In this document: positions 14,641-22,215 of the stretch, piece after piece
How positions within the stretch are numbered: position 1 is the first letter of the stretch
Layout: each line of letters opens with the position of its first letter
Origin: Candidatus Aminicenantes bacterium
Lineage (GTDB): Bacteria; Acidobacteriota; Aminicenantia; UBA2199
DNA: 32,280 nucleotides
Direction of reading: 5' to 3'
Assembly: GCA_026393795.1 (NCBI GenBank)
Contig: JAPKZL010000082.1
Coordinates: 1-32,280, forward strand
Notes under the pieces: generated by a model
Told to the model about the DNA's origin: nothing
Databases searched by the model: none
What the model saw: only the letters and a program-made list of their open reading frames with translations
Program-made: the position numbers and the translations under genes

Positions 14641-15098
14641 ATGGACTCCACCATGGCAACAACCGGGGCCGAGGCTACCATCCCGGCAAAAACTTTACGC
14701 CAGCGCTTGCGCGCCTCCAGCCTGGCCCTGCTCACGGCCAACCTGATGCCGCTGCTCGGCGTGCTGGCCCTGAACTGGGACGTGACCCCGATCATGGTTT
14801 TTTACTGGTCCGAGAACCTGGTGGTCGGGTTCTACAACGTGCTCAAGATGCGGCGGGCCCAGGGTTCGGTCGCTTCGTCGAGCACCACCCTGAACGACAG
14901 GCCGGTACAGCAATCGGACCGGCGGGCGATGATCGTTTTTTTCATCGTCCACTACGGCATGTTCACGCCTGGGCCCAGGCCAAGGGCTCCCCGGTTTACG
15001 CCTTGGTGGTGTTGGTCAGCTTGAAGACCATCATCGACCTGGGCCTTCATTTCCTGGAACACAGGAAATTCCAACATCAACAGGCAGCGCCGGGCTGA
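14641..15098 (+). pseudogene. DUF6498-like membrane protein, decayed by internal deletion and frameshift
   Basis: The first ~105 codons (LALLTANLMPLLGVLALNWDVTPIMVFYWSENLVVGFYNVLKM...FFIVHYGMF) match the N-terminal half of DUF6498 membrane proteins. At about 14967 the frame is lost and the open frame ends at 15024. In another frame the following sequence reads HAWAQAKGSPVYALVVLVSLKTIIDLGLHFLEHRK, which resembles the family's C-terminal helix. The expected middle (the VHG-containing helix pair and about 60 residues) is absent. An internal deletion that also shifted the frame explains this. The promoter looks intact. Function is unknown for the family. Confidence 0.65.
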
Positions 15099-15175
15099 AA
15101 TGAAGGTGGCTGCTTTCTTACCATCGCCAGGGATCAGCAAACCTAGGCAAGCTGTACTTATCATTTTGTGCGCAA

Positions 15176-15203
15176 TTGCATTTTTTATTATTTGTGATAA
15201 AAT
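15176..15203 (+). promoter_or_regulatory. Promoter of the CxxG peptide/HprK-like locus
   Basis: TTGCAT (15176-15181), 16-nt AT-rich spacer, TAAAAT (15198-15203). It would give a ~45-nt leader before the ATG at 15254. Confidence 0.5.
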
Positions 15204-15253
15204 TATGTTTGGAACCATGTGAACAGAATGAGAAGCGGCCAGGGAACCGACAT

Positions 15254-15469
15254 ATGAAAAAAAAGGCGCGCTATCAACCTCCGTTTTGTCGCGATTTGTC
15301 CGACGCCACGGCCTCCGGCCAAAGGCCAAGACCACAGGGTATTTGTTATTCAGGTTCCAGTCCCGGCCAGGTGGGCGCCTGCAATCCGACCGGCCTTTTG
15401 CCCGCCTATGGTTGCGGCACGGGCGCGAACCCATTTCAAATCTGTGCCGTAGGATCAGCCGACCGCTAA
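15254..15469 (+). CDS. Small Cys-x-x-Gly peptide, candidate RiPP precursor
   Basis: A 71-aa peptide with a basic, charged N-terminal half (MKKKARYQPPFCRDLSDATASGQ) and a core of small residues. Four Cys in the core are each followed by Gly within three or four residues (CYSG, CNPTG, CGTG, CAVG) with Ser/Ala/Pro/Gly between. A leader of the KKKxxYxxPxxRDLS kind followed by a Cys/Gly-rich core is typical of ribosomally made peptides that are later modified. The gene has its own promoter, a start at 15254 with AGGGA upstream, and lies 32 nt before an HPr-kinase-like gene, which may phosphorylate or otherwise recognise it. No radical-SAM, PqqD-only or transporter gene is adjacent. Precursor status is inferred from composition and context, not from a known match. 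Confidence 0.5.
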   Translation: MKKKARYQPPFCRDLSDATASGQRPRPQGICYSGSSPGQVGACNPTGLLPAYGCGTGANPFQICAVGSADR

Positions 15470-15501
15470 AAACAAGCGACGGCCATTGTTCCCTAAATTC
15501 A

Positions 15502-16410
15502 ATGAAACTGAAAGACATTAGACAAACTTTTGTCATCGGTGGCCTGAATATCGTTATTCGTTCTCCGCAAAACCTGCCTTTTTTAAATGATGATCGCTTC
15601 GACCCTTTCCGCGGCGATACGACCGCGGCCGACATTTGCTGGGATTACCAGATTATCCTCCCCGCTGACCTGATTCTGCCGCCCCTGGATCCGGAGAGCG
15701 ATACGCTGTTGGCCCAAGCCTGCCGCATCGGTCGCGAAAGTCCGTTGTTGGCCGCAACCCAGGTCAAGGCCAGCTTGGAACAAGCCCGAGAGCATGCTGA
15801 TCAGCTGGTAGTCGAGATGCACCAGGAGGCAGTGACCATTCTCGATTTTTCAACCCACCGCGCCGACATGTTTTTCAATCCAGATTTCGGCAATCAACTC
15901 AGACAGCACTGCATCGGGCCGGCCATGCTGGCCCTTTTTATGCCCCATTTTTCGGCCATGTTGCTCCACGCCTCGGCCGTCGTGCGCAAAGGCAAGACAG
16001 CGGTTTTTTTGGCCCCGGATGAGGGGGGCAAGACCACCGCGGCCAGGAACTCTCCCGAAGGAACCATTCTTTGCGATGACCAGGTGCTGGTTCGCCAAAC
16101 CCATGGTGGTTTTCAAGCCAGCGGTACACCCTGGGGGCTTTACTGCAACAGCAAACTCCAGGCACCGCTGAGCGGCCTTTTTTTACTGGAAAAATCCGGA
16201 CATTTCGCCCTCAATCCTCTGCCACCAAAAGAATTGAGCCGCTATCTCTGGGAAGAACACAAAAATCAACTGGCCATTCTGCCCCCGCCCTTGCAAGCAA
16301 AGGCCCGCGAAATCACCGTCGCTATCAGCAACTCGGTGCCATCCTGGAAACTATCTTTTTCTAAAGACACAATCGACTGGGAAGCGATAGACAATGCAAT
16401 GGCCCTGTGA
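15502..16410 (+). CDS. HPr-kinase-like P-loop protein next to the CxxG peptide
   Basis: A 302-aa protein with the C-terminal fold of HPr(Ser) kinase but not a true HprK. Landmarks are LLHASAVVRKGKTAVFLAPDEGGKTTAA (His-x-Ser then a modified Walker A, PDEGGKTT, ~residues 170-180), ILCDDQVLVRQ (acidic pair of the active site) and ASGTPWGLYCNSKLQAPLSGLFLL. The N-terminal ~130 residues are variable. Related HprK homologues occur in peptide-modification clusters, and lasso-peptide kinases phosphorylate the precursor's C-terminal Ser. The true hprK of this genome is at 22216, so this is a second, specialised member. ATG 15502 is preferred because upstream in-frame sequence (RPLKTSDGHCSLNS) looks non-coding. 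The substrate is inferred to be the 15254 peptide. Confidence 0.72.
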   Translation: MKLKDIRQTFVIGGLNIVIRSPQNLPFLNDDRFDPFRGDTTAADICWDYQIILPADLILPPLDPESDTLLAQACRIGRESPLLAATQVKASLEQAREHADQLVVEMHQEAVTILDFSTHRADMFFNPDFGNQLRQHCIGPAMLALFMPHFSAMLLHASAVVRKGKTAVFLAPDEGGKTTAARNSPEGTILCDDQVLVRQTHGGFQASGTPWGLYCNSKLQAPLSGLFLLEKSGHFALNPLPPKELSRYLWEEHKNQLAILPPPLQAKAREITVAISNSVPSWKLSFSKDTIDWEAIDNAMAL

Positions 16411-16449
16411 AAGGCAAATAAGGTAAACTGACTTTCCACAAGCCTCGTT

Positions 16450-17037
16450 CTACTTGCGGGTAGCGCTCCAGGTTCCCCCCGCGTCGCCATTGCTCCAAAG
16501 TCCGCTCATGTTGAAGAGGTACCCGGTCAGGATATAGCTTTCCCAATTGCTGTAGGTCATGGTGAAGGCATTGCTTGTCCCGTCCCAGGTGCCGTCGAGG
16601 CCGCGGCTGTCGCTGAAGGTTCCGCCCAGCATGGTGGTCCCGGAAAAAGTGACGTCGGCGTCGATCAGCTTGTTGGAGCTCGAATCGTACAAGGTGATGG
16701 TCCATACGTCGCGGATGTCGACCAGGCGGGCTTCCAGGGCCACGTTGGTGTAGACGGTGAAGCTTCCCGAGGCGCTCATCTGCGCCCCCTCGTAGATGAC
16801 CTCGACCGTGTACCTGTAGTCCGCTGGCGTGTAGGCGTACTCGACCGCGGTCAAATCCTTATATAAATGGACTCCGCTCTCCGGCGAGCCATTGACGCCG
16901 TCGCGGACGGTCACGGTCAGCTCGTAGTTGGGAATGCCGAAAAAACTGCAACTCAGCAGCGACACCATCAGCACGCAGGCAGGCAATGCGACGCGCAGGA
17001 CTGCGAACACGGATCTTGTTTTCATTTTCATGAGCAT
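16450..17037 (-). CDS. Hypothetical lipoprotein
   Basis: A 195-aa envelope protein. The N-terminus has a signal sequence ending in the lipobox LLSC (VLMVSLLSCSFFG), predicting an acylated Cys near residue 30. The body looks all-beta: an Ig/transthyretin-like part (YELTVTVRDGVNGSPESGVHLYKDL...) and a second part with repeated Trp/Gly strands (TFSDSRGLDGTWDGTSNAFTMTYSNWESYILTGYLFNMSGLWSNGDAGGTWSATRK) resembling small beta-barrel or lipocalin-like lipoproteins. No family is recognised with confidence. Start 17037 has AGAGGTG just upstream. It converges with the HprK-like gene and diverges from tonB. Confidence 0.65.
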   Translation of the reverse strand: MLMKMKTRSVFAVLRVALPACVLMVSLLSCSFFGIPNYELTVTVRDGVNGSPESGVHLYKDLTAVEYAYTPADYRYTVEVIYEGAQMSASGSFTVYTNVALEARLVDIRDVWTITLYDSSSNKLIDADVTFSGTTMLGGTFSDSRGLDGTWDGTSNAFTMTYSNWESYILTGYLFNMSGLWSNGDAGGTWSATRK

Positions 17038-17066
17038 GGCACCTCTTCGCTTGAATCGTAGCTTCT

Positions 17067-17095
17067 ATTATATTACAAAACCGGGTCAATGCAAA
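17067..17095 (-). promoter_or_regulatory. Promoter of the lipoprotein gene
   Basis: Minus-strand TTTGCA (17095-17090), 17-nt spacer, TATAAT (17072-17067), 29 nt before the start. Confidence 0.55.
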
Positions 17096-17201
17096 ATTAT
17101 CGGGCCGAAATTCTTTTTGGCGCTGTTCCGGGGAAACTTTTACCGCATCGTGCGCGTCTTAATAATCGCGGCCCTGCAAGAAAAAACGGGCCAACATGTT
17201 G

Positions 17202-17207
17202 TATAAT
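17202..17207 (+). promoter_or_regulatory. -10 box upstream of tonB
   Basis: Consensus TATAAT 42 nt before the tonB start. No good -35 hexamer is found at 16-18 nt spacing, so an activator may be needed or the site may be weak. Confidence 0.35.
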
Positions 17208-17249
17208 AGATTGCGGAACGCAAAATCCTTTCCGGAAAAGGCGAACATC

Positions 17250-18173
17250 ATGGAAGCAAAGGTCAAGCGGCAGATCGTTTTGTTGTCCATCCTGCTGCAT
17301 ATCCTGATCTTGGCTTTCTGGGACAGTTTCATCCAGCTCGACATCACCCGGATTTTTCCCGCCCCGCCGCCGGCCGCGGCAGCGAGCTCGCCGCTGGTCT
17401 TTGATCTGGCGCAGCCAGCACAGAACAACCTGCCGCGCGAGGTGATCGCTACCCCGGCCGACGCCAAGATCACCCCCAACCCGCAAAAAGCCGATTTTTT
17501 ATCCGATAAAAACGCCCTGGCCCGCAACCAGGTGCAGCCGCCAGCCGCCCTGCCTCTGGGCGATGCCCCCTACGCGACGGGTGATTTCCCCTCCCACGAT
17601 TTGTTCCCGCAGCCGGCCATCCCGGAAAAGGAGTCCGCAGCAGCGGGCGCCCAGCTTGAGGAAAAAACGGCCGACGCCGACAAGAGCCAGGCCGAAGCCG
17701 ATCAGGAACCGCTGAGCGGAGAAGCCGTTGATTCGACCCTGGCGCAGGCCAAACCGCAACCGGGCCGGGGCAAAACCCTGCCGCGGCCGTCCATGCCTGG
17801 GGTGGCGCACGATCATCCTGACACGCAGGTGGCCGACAGCGGCGGATTGTCGTTCAACACCTACAACTGGGATTTCGCCCCGTACATGCTGGAACTGAAG
17901 GAGCGGATCAGGCGAAACATTTTCCCGCCCATCGCCTTTTCCCAACTGGGACTGATCGACGGCAACACCATGCTGCGCTTCAAGATTTATCCCAGCGGCG
18001 AGCTGCGCGACCTGGAACTGCTCGCCTATGAGGGGCACCACTCGCTGATGGAAACCAGCACCACCGCGATAAAAGTTTCGGCCCCGTTCCGAAAACTGCC
18101 CGGCAATTTTCCAGAACCTTATTTGCAAGTAACGGCTAAATTTTCTTTTTTCATCAAAAACAAGCGAGGCTAA
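17250..18173 (+). CDS. tonB: TonB-family energy transducer
   Basis: A 307-aa protein with the three-part TonB layout. A short cytoplasmic start and one transmembrane helix (IVLLSILLHILILAFW, ~8-24, including the conserved helix His of SxxxH type) anchor it in the inner membrane. A long Pro/Ala/Gln/Glu-rich spacer (~35-215) spans the periplasm. The C-terminal domain (~225-305: WDFAPYMLELKERIRRNIFPP...TMLRFKIYPSGELRDLELLAYEGHHSLMETSTTAIKVSAPFRKLP) is the TonB/TolA fold that contacts receptors. It precedes exbB by 2 nt and exbD, so the trio is one energy-coupling operon. No TonB-dependent receptor is nearby. It could act in a Tol-like role instead. Start 17250 has AAAAGG upstream. Confidence 0.88.
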   Translation: MEAKVKRQIVLLSILLHILILAFWDSFIQLDITRIFPAPPPAAAASSPLVFDLAQPAQNNLPREVIATPADAKITPNPQKADFLSDKNALARNQVQPPAALPLGDAPYATGDFPSHDLFPQPAIPEKESAAAGAQLEEKTADADKSQAEADQEPLSGEAVDSTLAQAKPQPGRGKTLPRPSMPGVAHDHPDTQVADSGGLSFNTYNWDFAPYMLELKERIRRNIFPPIAFSQLGLIDGNTMLRFKIYPSGELRDLELLAYEGHHSLMETSTTAIKVSAPFRKLPGNFPEPYLQVTAKFSFFIKNKRG

Positions 18174-18175
18174 AA

Positions 18176-18805
18176 ATGAAAAATGTCTGGGAATTTCTGG
18201 TTAAAGGCGGCATCTGCATGATTCCCCTGTTTTTGTGCTCGGTCGCCGGCCTGGCCATCGTCATCGAGAAGTTCATCTCGTTGCAGCGTCGCAAGATCAT
18301 CGTCCCCGAAGTGGTCAGCGTGCTGGAGAACATCAAAGGGGCGAACGACTTTCCCCTGGCCGTTTCCATTTGCGAGAAACACCACGGGCCTTTCGCCAAT
18401 ATCATCCGCAGTACCCTGGAAAACCATAACTTGCCCAGGGAGGAAATCAAGGAGACCTTGCTCGACCAGGGCCGCCAGGAGGTCCACCAGCTGGAAAAAG
18501 GGCTTGGGGTGCTGGAGACCGTCGCCGGCATCGGCCCCCTGCTGGGACTGCTGGGCACGGTGCTCGGCATCCTGAAGGTTTTCAAAGTCATTTCGGTAAT
18601 GGGGGTGGGGCAGGCCACGTCACTGGCCGCCGGCATTTCCGAAGCCCTGATCACCACCATCGCCGGCCTTTTCATCGGCATCCCGGCGCTGGTGGCCTAC
18701 AATTACTTCTCCAGCCGGGCCGACGCATTGGTGCTGGAGATCGAGAAGTACTCCAACCGCCTGCTGAACAAGATATCCTCCTTCGCACCGGTTCAGGGGA
18801 AGTGA
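18176..18805 (+). CDS. exbB: MotA/TolQ/ExbB proton channel family protein
   Basis: A 209-aa inner-membrane subunit of the proton-driven motor that energises TonB. A first helix (GGICMIPLFLCSVAGLAIVIEKF) is followed by a cytoplasmic loop (~35-105). Two further helices (VAGIGPLLGLLGTVLGILKVF and EALITTIAGLFIGIPALVAYNYF) carry the family signature GPLLGLLGTVxGILxVF and the conserved Thr/Gly residues of the pore. Length is slightly below E. coli ExbB (244 aa), as in many non-proteobacterial members. It starts 2 nt after tonB and ends 3 nt before exbD. Confidence 0.94.
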   Translation: MKNVWEFLVKGGICMIPLFLCSVAGLAIVIEKFISLQRRKIIVPEVVSVLENIKGANDFPLAVSICEKHHGPFANIIRSTLENHNLPREEIKETLLDQGRQEVHQLEKGLGVLETVAGIGPLLGLLGTVLGILKVFKVISVMGVGQATSLAAGISEALITTIAGLFIGIPALVAYNYFSSRADALVLEIEKYSNRLLNKISSFAPVQGK

Positions 18806-18808
18806 ACC

Positions 18809-19210
18809 ATGCAGCTGCGAGCCAAGCCGCGCCGCAAGGTGATCATCAACATCACCTCGCTGATCGACGTCACGTTCATGATGCTGCTGTTTTTTATGAT
18901 CACGTCGACTTTTTTGGAGCAGCCGGGAATAAAACTTGAACTCCCGACCGCAAGGGCATCGGCCAACAACGAAGCGCAGGAGTGTGTGCTCACCGTCGAC
19001 AAAAAAGGCGATTTGTTCCTGAACCGCCAGGCCGTGACCCTGGCCGGGCTTGAAGAAGAGATCAGGAAAGCCCTGCCGCAGATGAAGGATGCCGCCCTGG
19101 TGCTCAAAGCCGACCAGGAGATCACCCACGGCCTGGTCGTGCGCGTCATGGACATGGCCAAGCGCGGCGGCATAAAAAAGCTGATTATAGGCACCAAGCC
19201 GGAGAAATAG
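18809..19210 (+). CDS. exbD: ExbD/TolR family biopolymer transport protein
   Basis: A 133-aa partner of ExbB with one N-terminal helix (INITSLIDVTFMMLLFFMITSTF). The Asp in SLIDVTFMMLLFFM is the protonatable residue of the motor. The periplasmic domain (~45-130: IKLELPTARASAN...LNRQAVTLAGLEEEIRKALPQM...VLKADQEITHGLVVRVMDMAKRGGIKKLIIGTKP) has the ExbD/TolR fold. The size is typical. It is the last gene of the tonB-exbB-exbD operon; the next 300 nt are repeats and the lptB promoter. Confidence 0.95.
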   Translation: MQLRAKPRRKVIINITSLIDVTFMMLLFFMITSTFLEQPGIKLELPTARASANNEAQECVLTVDKKGDLFLNRQAVTLAGLEEEIRKALPQMKDAALVLKADQEITHGLVVRVMDMAKRGGIKKLIIGTKPEK

Positions 19211-19267
19211 AAAACAATTCTCTGGACAAACCGCTGTAGGGGTTCAATACGAGATCAATCGAGATCA

Positions 19268-19324
19268 TACTAACACTATGTTTTTGGCCATTCAGAAAGT
19301 CGCCAAAAACATCTAGTGTTCGTA
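19268..19324. repeat. 57-nt bulged hairpin element E11 (first of a doublet)
   Basis: Outer stem TACTAACACTA / TAGTGTTCGTA with one mismatch, inner stem TGTTTTTGGC / GCCAAAAACA, 13-nt loop. The GA bulge is on the 3' arm. Confidence 0.78.
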
Positions 19325-19384
19325 TAGTCACACTATATGGTTTCAGCAGATTACTAAGCTTGCTGAAACCATACTGTGACGATA
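19325..19384. repeat. 60-nt bulged hairpin element E12 (second of a doublet)
   Basis: Outer stem GTCACA / TGTGAC inside TA ends, inner stem ATGGTTTCAGCA / TGCTGAAACCAT, 12-nt loop. The 5' arm is two bases longer at the junction (CTAT against GT), the opposite arm from E11. The join with E11 reads TATA. Confidence 0.72.
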
Positions 19385-19460
19385 TTGAACCCCTACACCC
19401 AATAAAAATAATTTTTGAATATTGCCGATAAACGGTCATTTTAAAGCCTCCCGCCTGCAT

Positions 19461-19489
19461 TTGACACCCGAAAAATGAAATGCTACAAT
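19461..19489 (+). promoter_or_regulatory. Strong sigma-70-type promoter of the lptB-rpoN-PTS operon
   Basis: TTGACA (19461-19466), 17-nt spacer, TACAAT (19484-19489). The -35 box is consensus and the -10 differs by one base. The predicted leader is ~22 nt. Confidence 0.75.
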
Positions 19490-19517
19490 GATCCGGGGTG
19501 GCTAGCGCGAAAAAGCA

Positions 19518-20234
<717 letters not shown>

Positions 20235-21638
20235 ATGCCGATTAAACTCCAGCTCAGAGGTTCCCAGCAACTGACCATCACCCCGGTGATGCATTATTTC
20301 ATCCAGCTGCTGACCACCAACCACCTGGAATTGATCGAGACCCTGCAGAACGAAGTCGAAGCGAATCCCATGCTCGAAATCGAGACGGTGGAAAAGCCCG
20401 CCCAGGAAGCCGAACCCAACGAAATCCAGCAACGAATGGAAAGGGCCGATACGTCATTCATGACCCCTTATGAGGAACACGGCTTTCTAAGAAAAAATCC
20501 CGACGATGTCGACAAAAACAAAGCTTTGGAAACCATGACTCCCTCCTTCATCAGCCTGGCCGACTACCTGCTCGAGCAAGCCATGGCCAACTTCGGCCGG
20601 GAGGCCGAGATCGAAATCATCCGCCAGATCATCTACAACCTGGACCAAGACGGCTACCTGAAAATAGAGATCGAGTCCATCGCCTCGCTGCTTCAGACCA
20701 CTCCGGACGAGATCGAACGCCTGCGCCGGCTCGTCACCCGCTTCGATCCCCCGGGCTGCGCCAGCAAATCGCTCCAGGAATGCCTGCTGGCCCAGGTCGG
20801 CGAAGCCCCGGAAAATGAAAAGCTGCGCCGGCTGATCCGCGACCACCTGCAAGACCTCTCCCGCTCCAATTACGAGGCCATCTGCCGCCAGATGGGGATC
20901 GCCATGGAAGAGCTCCTCCCCCTCACCGCGCGGCTGAAGCGGCTGAATCCCAGGCCGGCCGAAGCCTTCGACCATGAAGAGATCGAATACGCCCAGGTGG
21001 ACCTGATGCTGATCAAGGAAAACGGCGAATACCGGGTCATCTATTTGGAAGAGGGCATCCCGCGGCTGTCGCTGTCGCAATATTACCGGGAGATGCTGGA
21101 CAAGGCCAAGGATAAAAAAACCGTTTCCTATCTGAAAACCCGCTACCGCGACGCCCAGTTTTTCATCGAAAGCATCGAATTGCGCAAAAAAACCATCCTG
21201 CGCATCGCCGAATTCCTGGTAAAGGCCCAGAAGGATTTCCTGGATTTCGGCGACAAGTGGAAGAAGCCGCTGACCATGAAGGACGTTGCCCGCGAAATCA
21301 ACCTCAACGAATCGACCATCTCGCGGGCCGTCAGCAACAAGTTCATGAACTCGGAGAAAGGGCTGATCGCCTTGAAGGATTTTTTCAGTTACGGGCTGAA
21401 GGGTGATTTCGGTTTTTCGCATTCGGTCAACACCATCAAGGACAAGATCAAGGAACTGATCCAGAACGAACTGCCGGACAAGCCCCTGGCCGATGATGAA
21501 ATCGCCACCAAGCTCGCCGACCTGGGCATCCGCATCGCCCGGCGCACGGCGCGCAATTACCGGGAAGAGCTGAACATCCCCAGCTCGTTCGTCAGGAAAA
21601 AAGAAAACAAAATAAAAGGAGTAAAAAATGAGCATTAA
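20235..21638 (+). CDS. rpoN: RNA polymerase sigma-54 factor
   Basis: A 467-aa sigma-54. Region I (residues 1-50: LQLRGSQQLTITPVMHYFIQLLTTNHLELIETLQNEVEANPMLEIE) binds activators and holds the complex silent. An acidic region II follows. The core-binding domain starts near 95 (SLADYLLEQAMANF). A helix-turn-helix region (TMKDVAREINLNESTISRAVSNKFM, ~350) is followed by the RpoN box ARRTARNYREELNIPSS, which reads the -24 element. Length is normal. The start is directly after the lptB stop. The last 11 nt overlap hpf. Confidence 0.97.
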   Translation: MPIKLQLRGSQQLTITPVMHYFIQLLTTNHLELIETLQNEVEANPMLEIETVEKPAQEAEPNEIQQRMERADTSFMTPYEEHGFLRKNPDDVDKNKALETMTPSFISLADYLLEQAMANFGREAEIEIIRQIIYNLDQDGYLKIEIESIASLLQTTPDEIERLRRLVTRFDPPGCASKSLQECLLAQVGEAPENEKLRRLIRDHLQDLSRSNYEAICRQMGIAMEELLPLTARLKRLNPRPAEAFDHEEIEYAQVDLMLIKENGEYRVIYLEEGIPRLSLSQYYREMLDKAKDKKTVSYLKTRYRDAQFFIESIELRKKTILRIAEFLVKAQKDFLDFGDKWKKPLTMKDVAREINLNESTISRAVSNKFMNSEKGLIALKDFFSYGLKGDFGFSHSVNTIKDKIKELIQNELPDKPLADDEIATKLADLGIRIARRTARNYREELNIPSSFVRKKENKIKGVKNEH

Positions 21639-22200
21639 CTTTTCCACCAAGAACATCAAGATACCGGGCGCTTTGAAAGCCTTTATCGAAAAGCACCTGG
21701 TCGACATCGAAAAGATCGCCGGGGCGATCATCGACGCCGAGGTGATCATCAACGAAGAAAAACTCTCCTATAAAGTGGAAATATCCCTGAAAACGCGTTT
21801 GAATTCGTTTTACGCCGAGGACCGCAACAAAATCCTGAAGCAGGCGGTGCGCAACACGCTGGCCACCCTCAGGAACCAGGCCAAGAAAAACAAGGAAAAG
21901 CTCAAGGAAGAGAAAAAAAGGGCCGGCAGCAACGGATTCTTCAAGCGGACGCTGGGGTTCATGACCGGCGAAAAACGCGCAGCCCCCGAAGGGGACGAAA
22001 GCGCCGAAGCGCGCAAGCCCGGCAACATCGTCATTTCCGAGAACTATTCCTCCAAGCCGATCACGGTCGAGGAAGCGGTGTTTTTTCTCAAGGAGAGCGG
22101 TGAAAACGGCTACATGTTCGTCAATGCCGAAACCAACCGCCTGGCCGCCGTCTTTTTCGGCAAAAACGGCGGCATTTCCCTGATGGAACCGAAGCTGTAA
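21628..22200 (+). CDS. hpf: Ribosome hibernation-promoting factor, long form
   Basis: A 190-aa protein that binds idle ribosomes. The N-terminal S30AE domain (~1-95: FSTKNIKIPGALKAFIEKHLVDIEKI...AEDRNKILKQAVRNTLATLRNQ) sits in the tRNA/mRNA channel. A charged linker leads to a C-terminal domain (~130-190: NIVISENYSSKPITVEEAVFFLKESGENGYMFVNAETNRLAAVFFGKNGGISLMEP) that dimerises ribosomes into 100S particles. It overlaps the end of rpoN; AAAGGAG lies just before its ATG. Position between rpoN and the PTS genes is widely conserved. Confidence 0.93.
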   Translation: MSINFSTKNIKIPGALKAFIEKHLVDIEKIAGAIIDAEVIINEEKLSYKVEISLKTRLNSFYAEDRNKILKQAVRNTLATLRNQAKKNKEKLKEEKKRAGSNGFFKRTLGFMTGEKRAAPEGDESAEARKPGNIVISENYSSKPITVEEAVFFLKESGENGYMFVNAETNRLAAVFFGKNGGISLMEPKL

Positions 22201-22215
22201 CCAGGCGGTCCGTTG

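Larger units (their letters stand above)
19235..19397. repeat. Three-tier nested palindrome enclosing doublet E11-E12
   Basis: Outer arms TGTAGGGGTTCAATA (19235-19249) and TATTGAACCCCTACA (19383-19397) are perfect 15-bp complements. Between them lie an 18-nt stretch with GAGATCA repeated and the hairpin doublet E11-E12. Without the insert, the arms would form a 28-nt GTAG...CTAC palindrome like those at 2740, 9910, 9958 and 29399. It lies between exbD and the lptB promoter. Confidence 0.75.

Noticed and set aside
1482-19384. Integron attC sites (57-60 nt, folded, with extrahelical bases)
   Set aside because: The ends lack the attC RYYYAAC/GTTRRRY boxes, the elements are not between promoterless cassettes, and no integrase is present.
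20487-21752. 421-codon minus-strand frame opposite rpoN
   Set aside because: rpoN is unmistakable on the plus strand; the other frame is Gln/Asp/Phe-rich shadow sequence.
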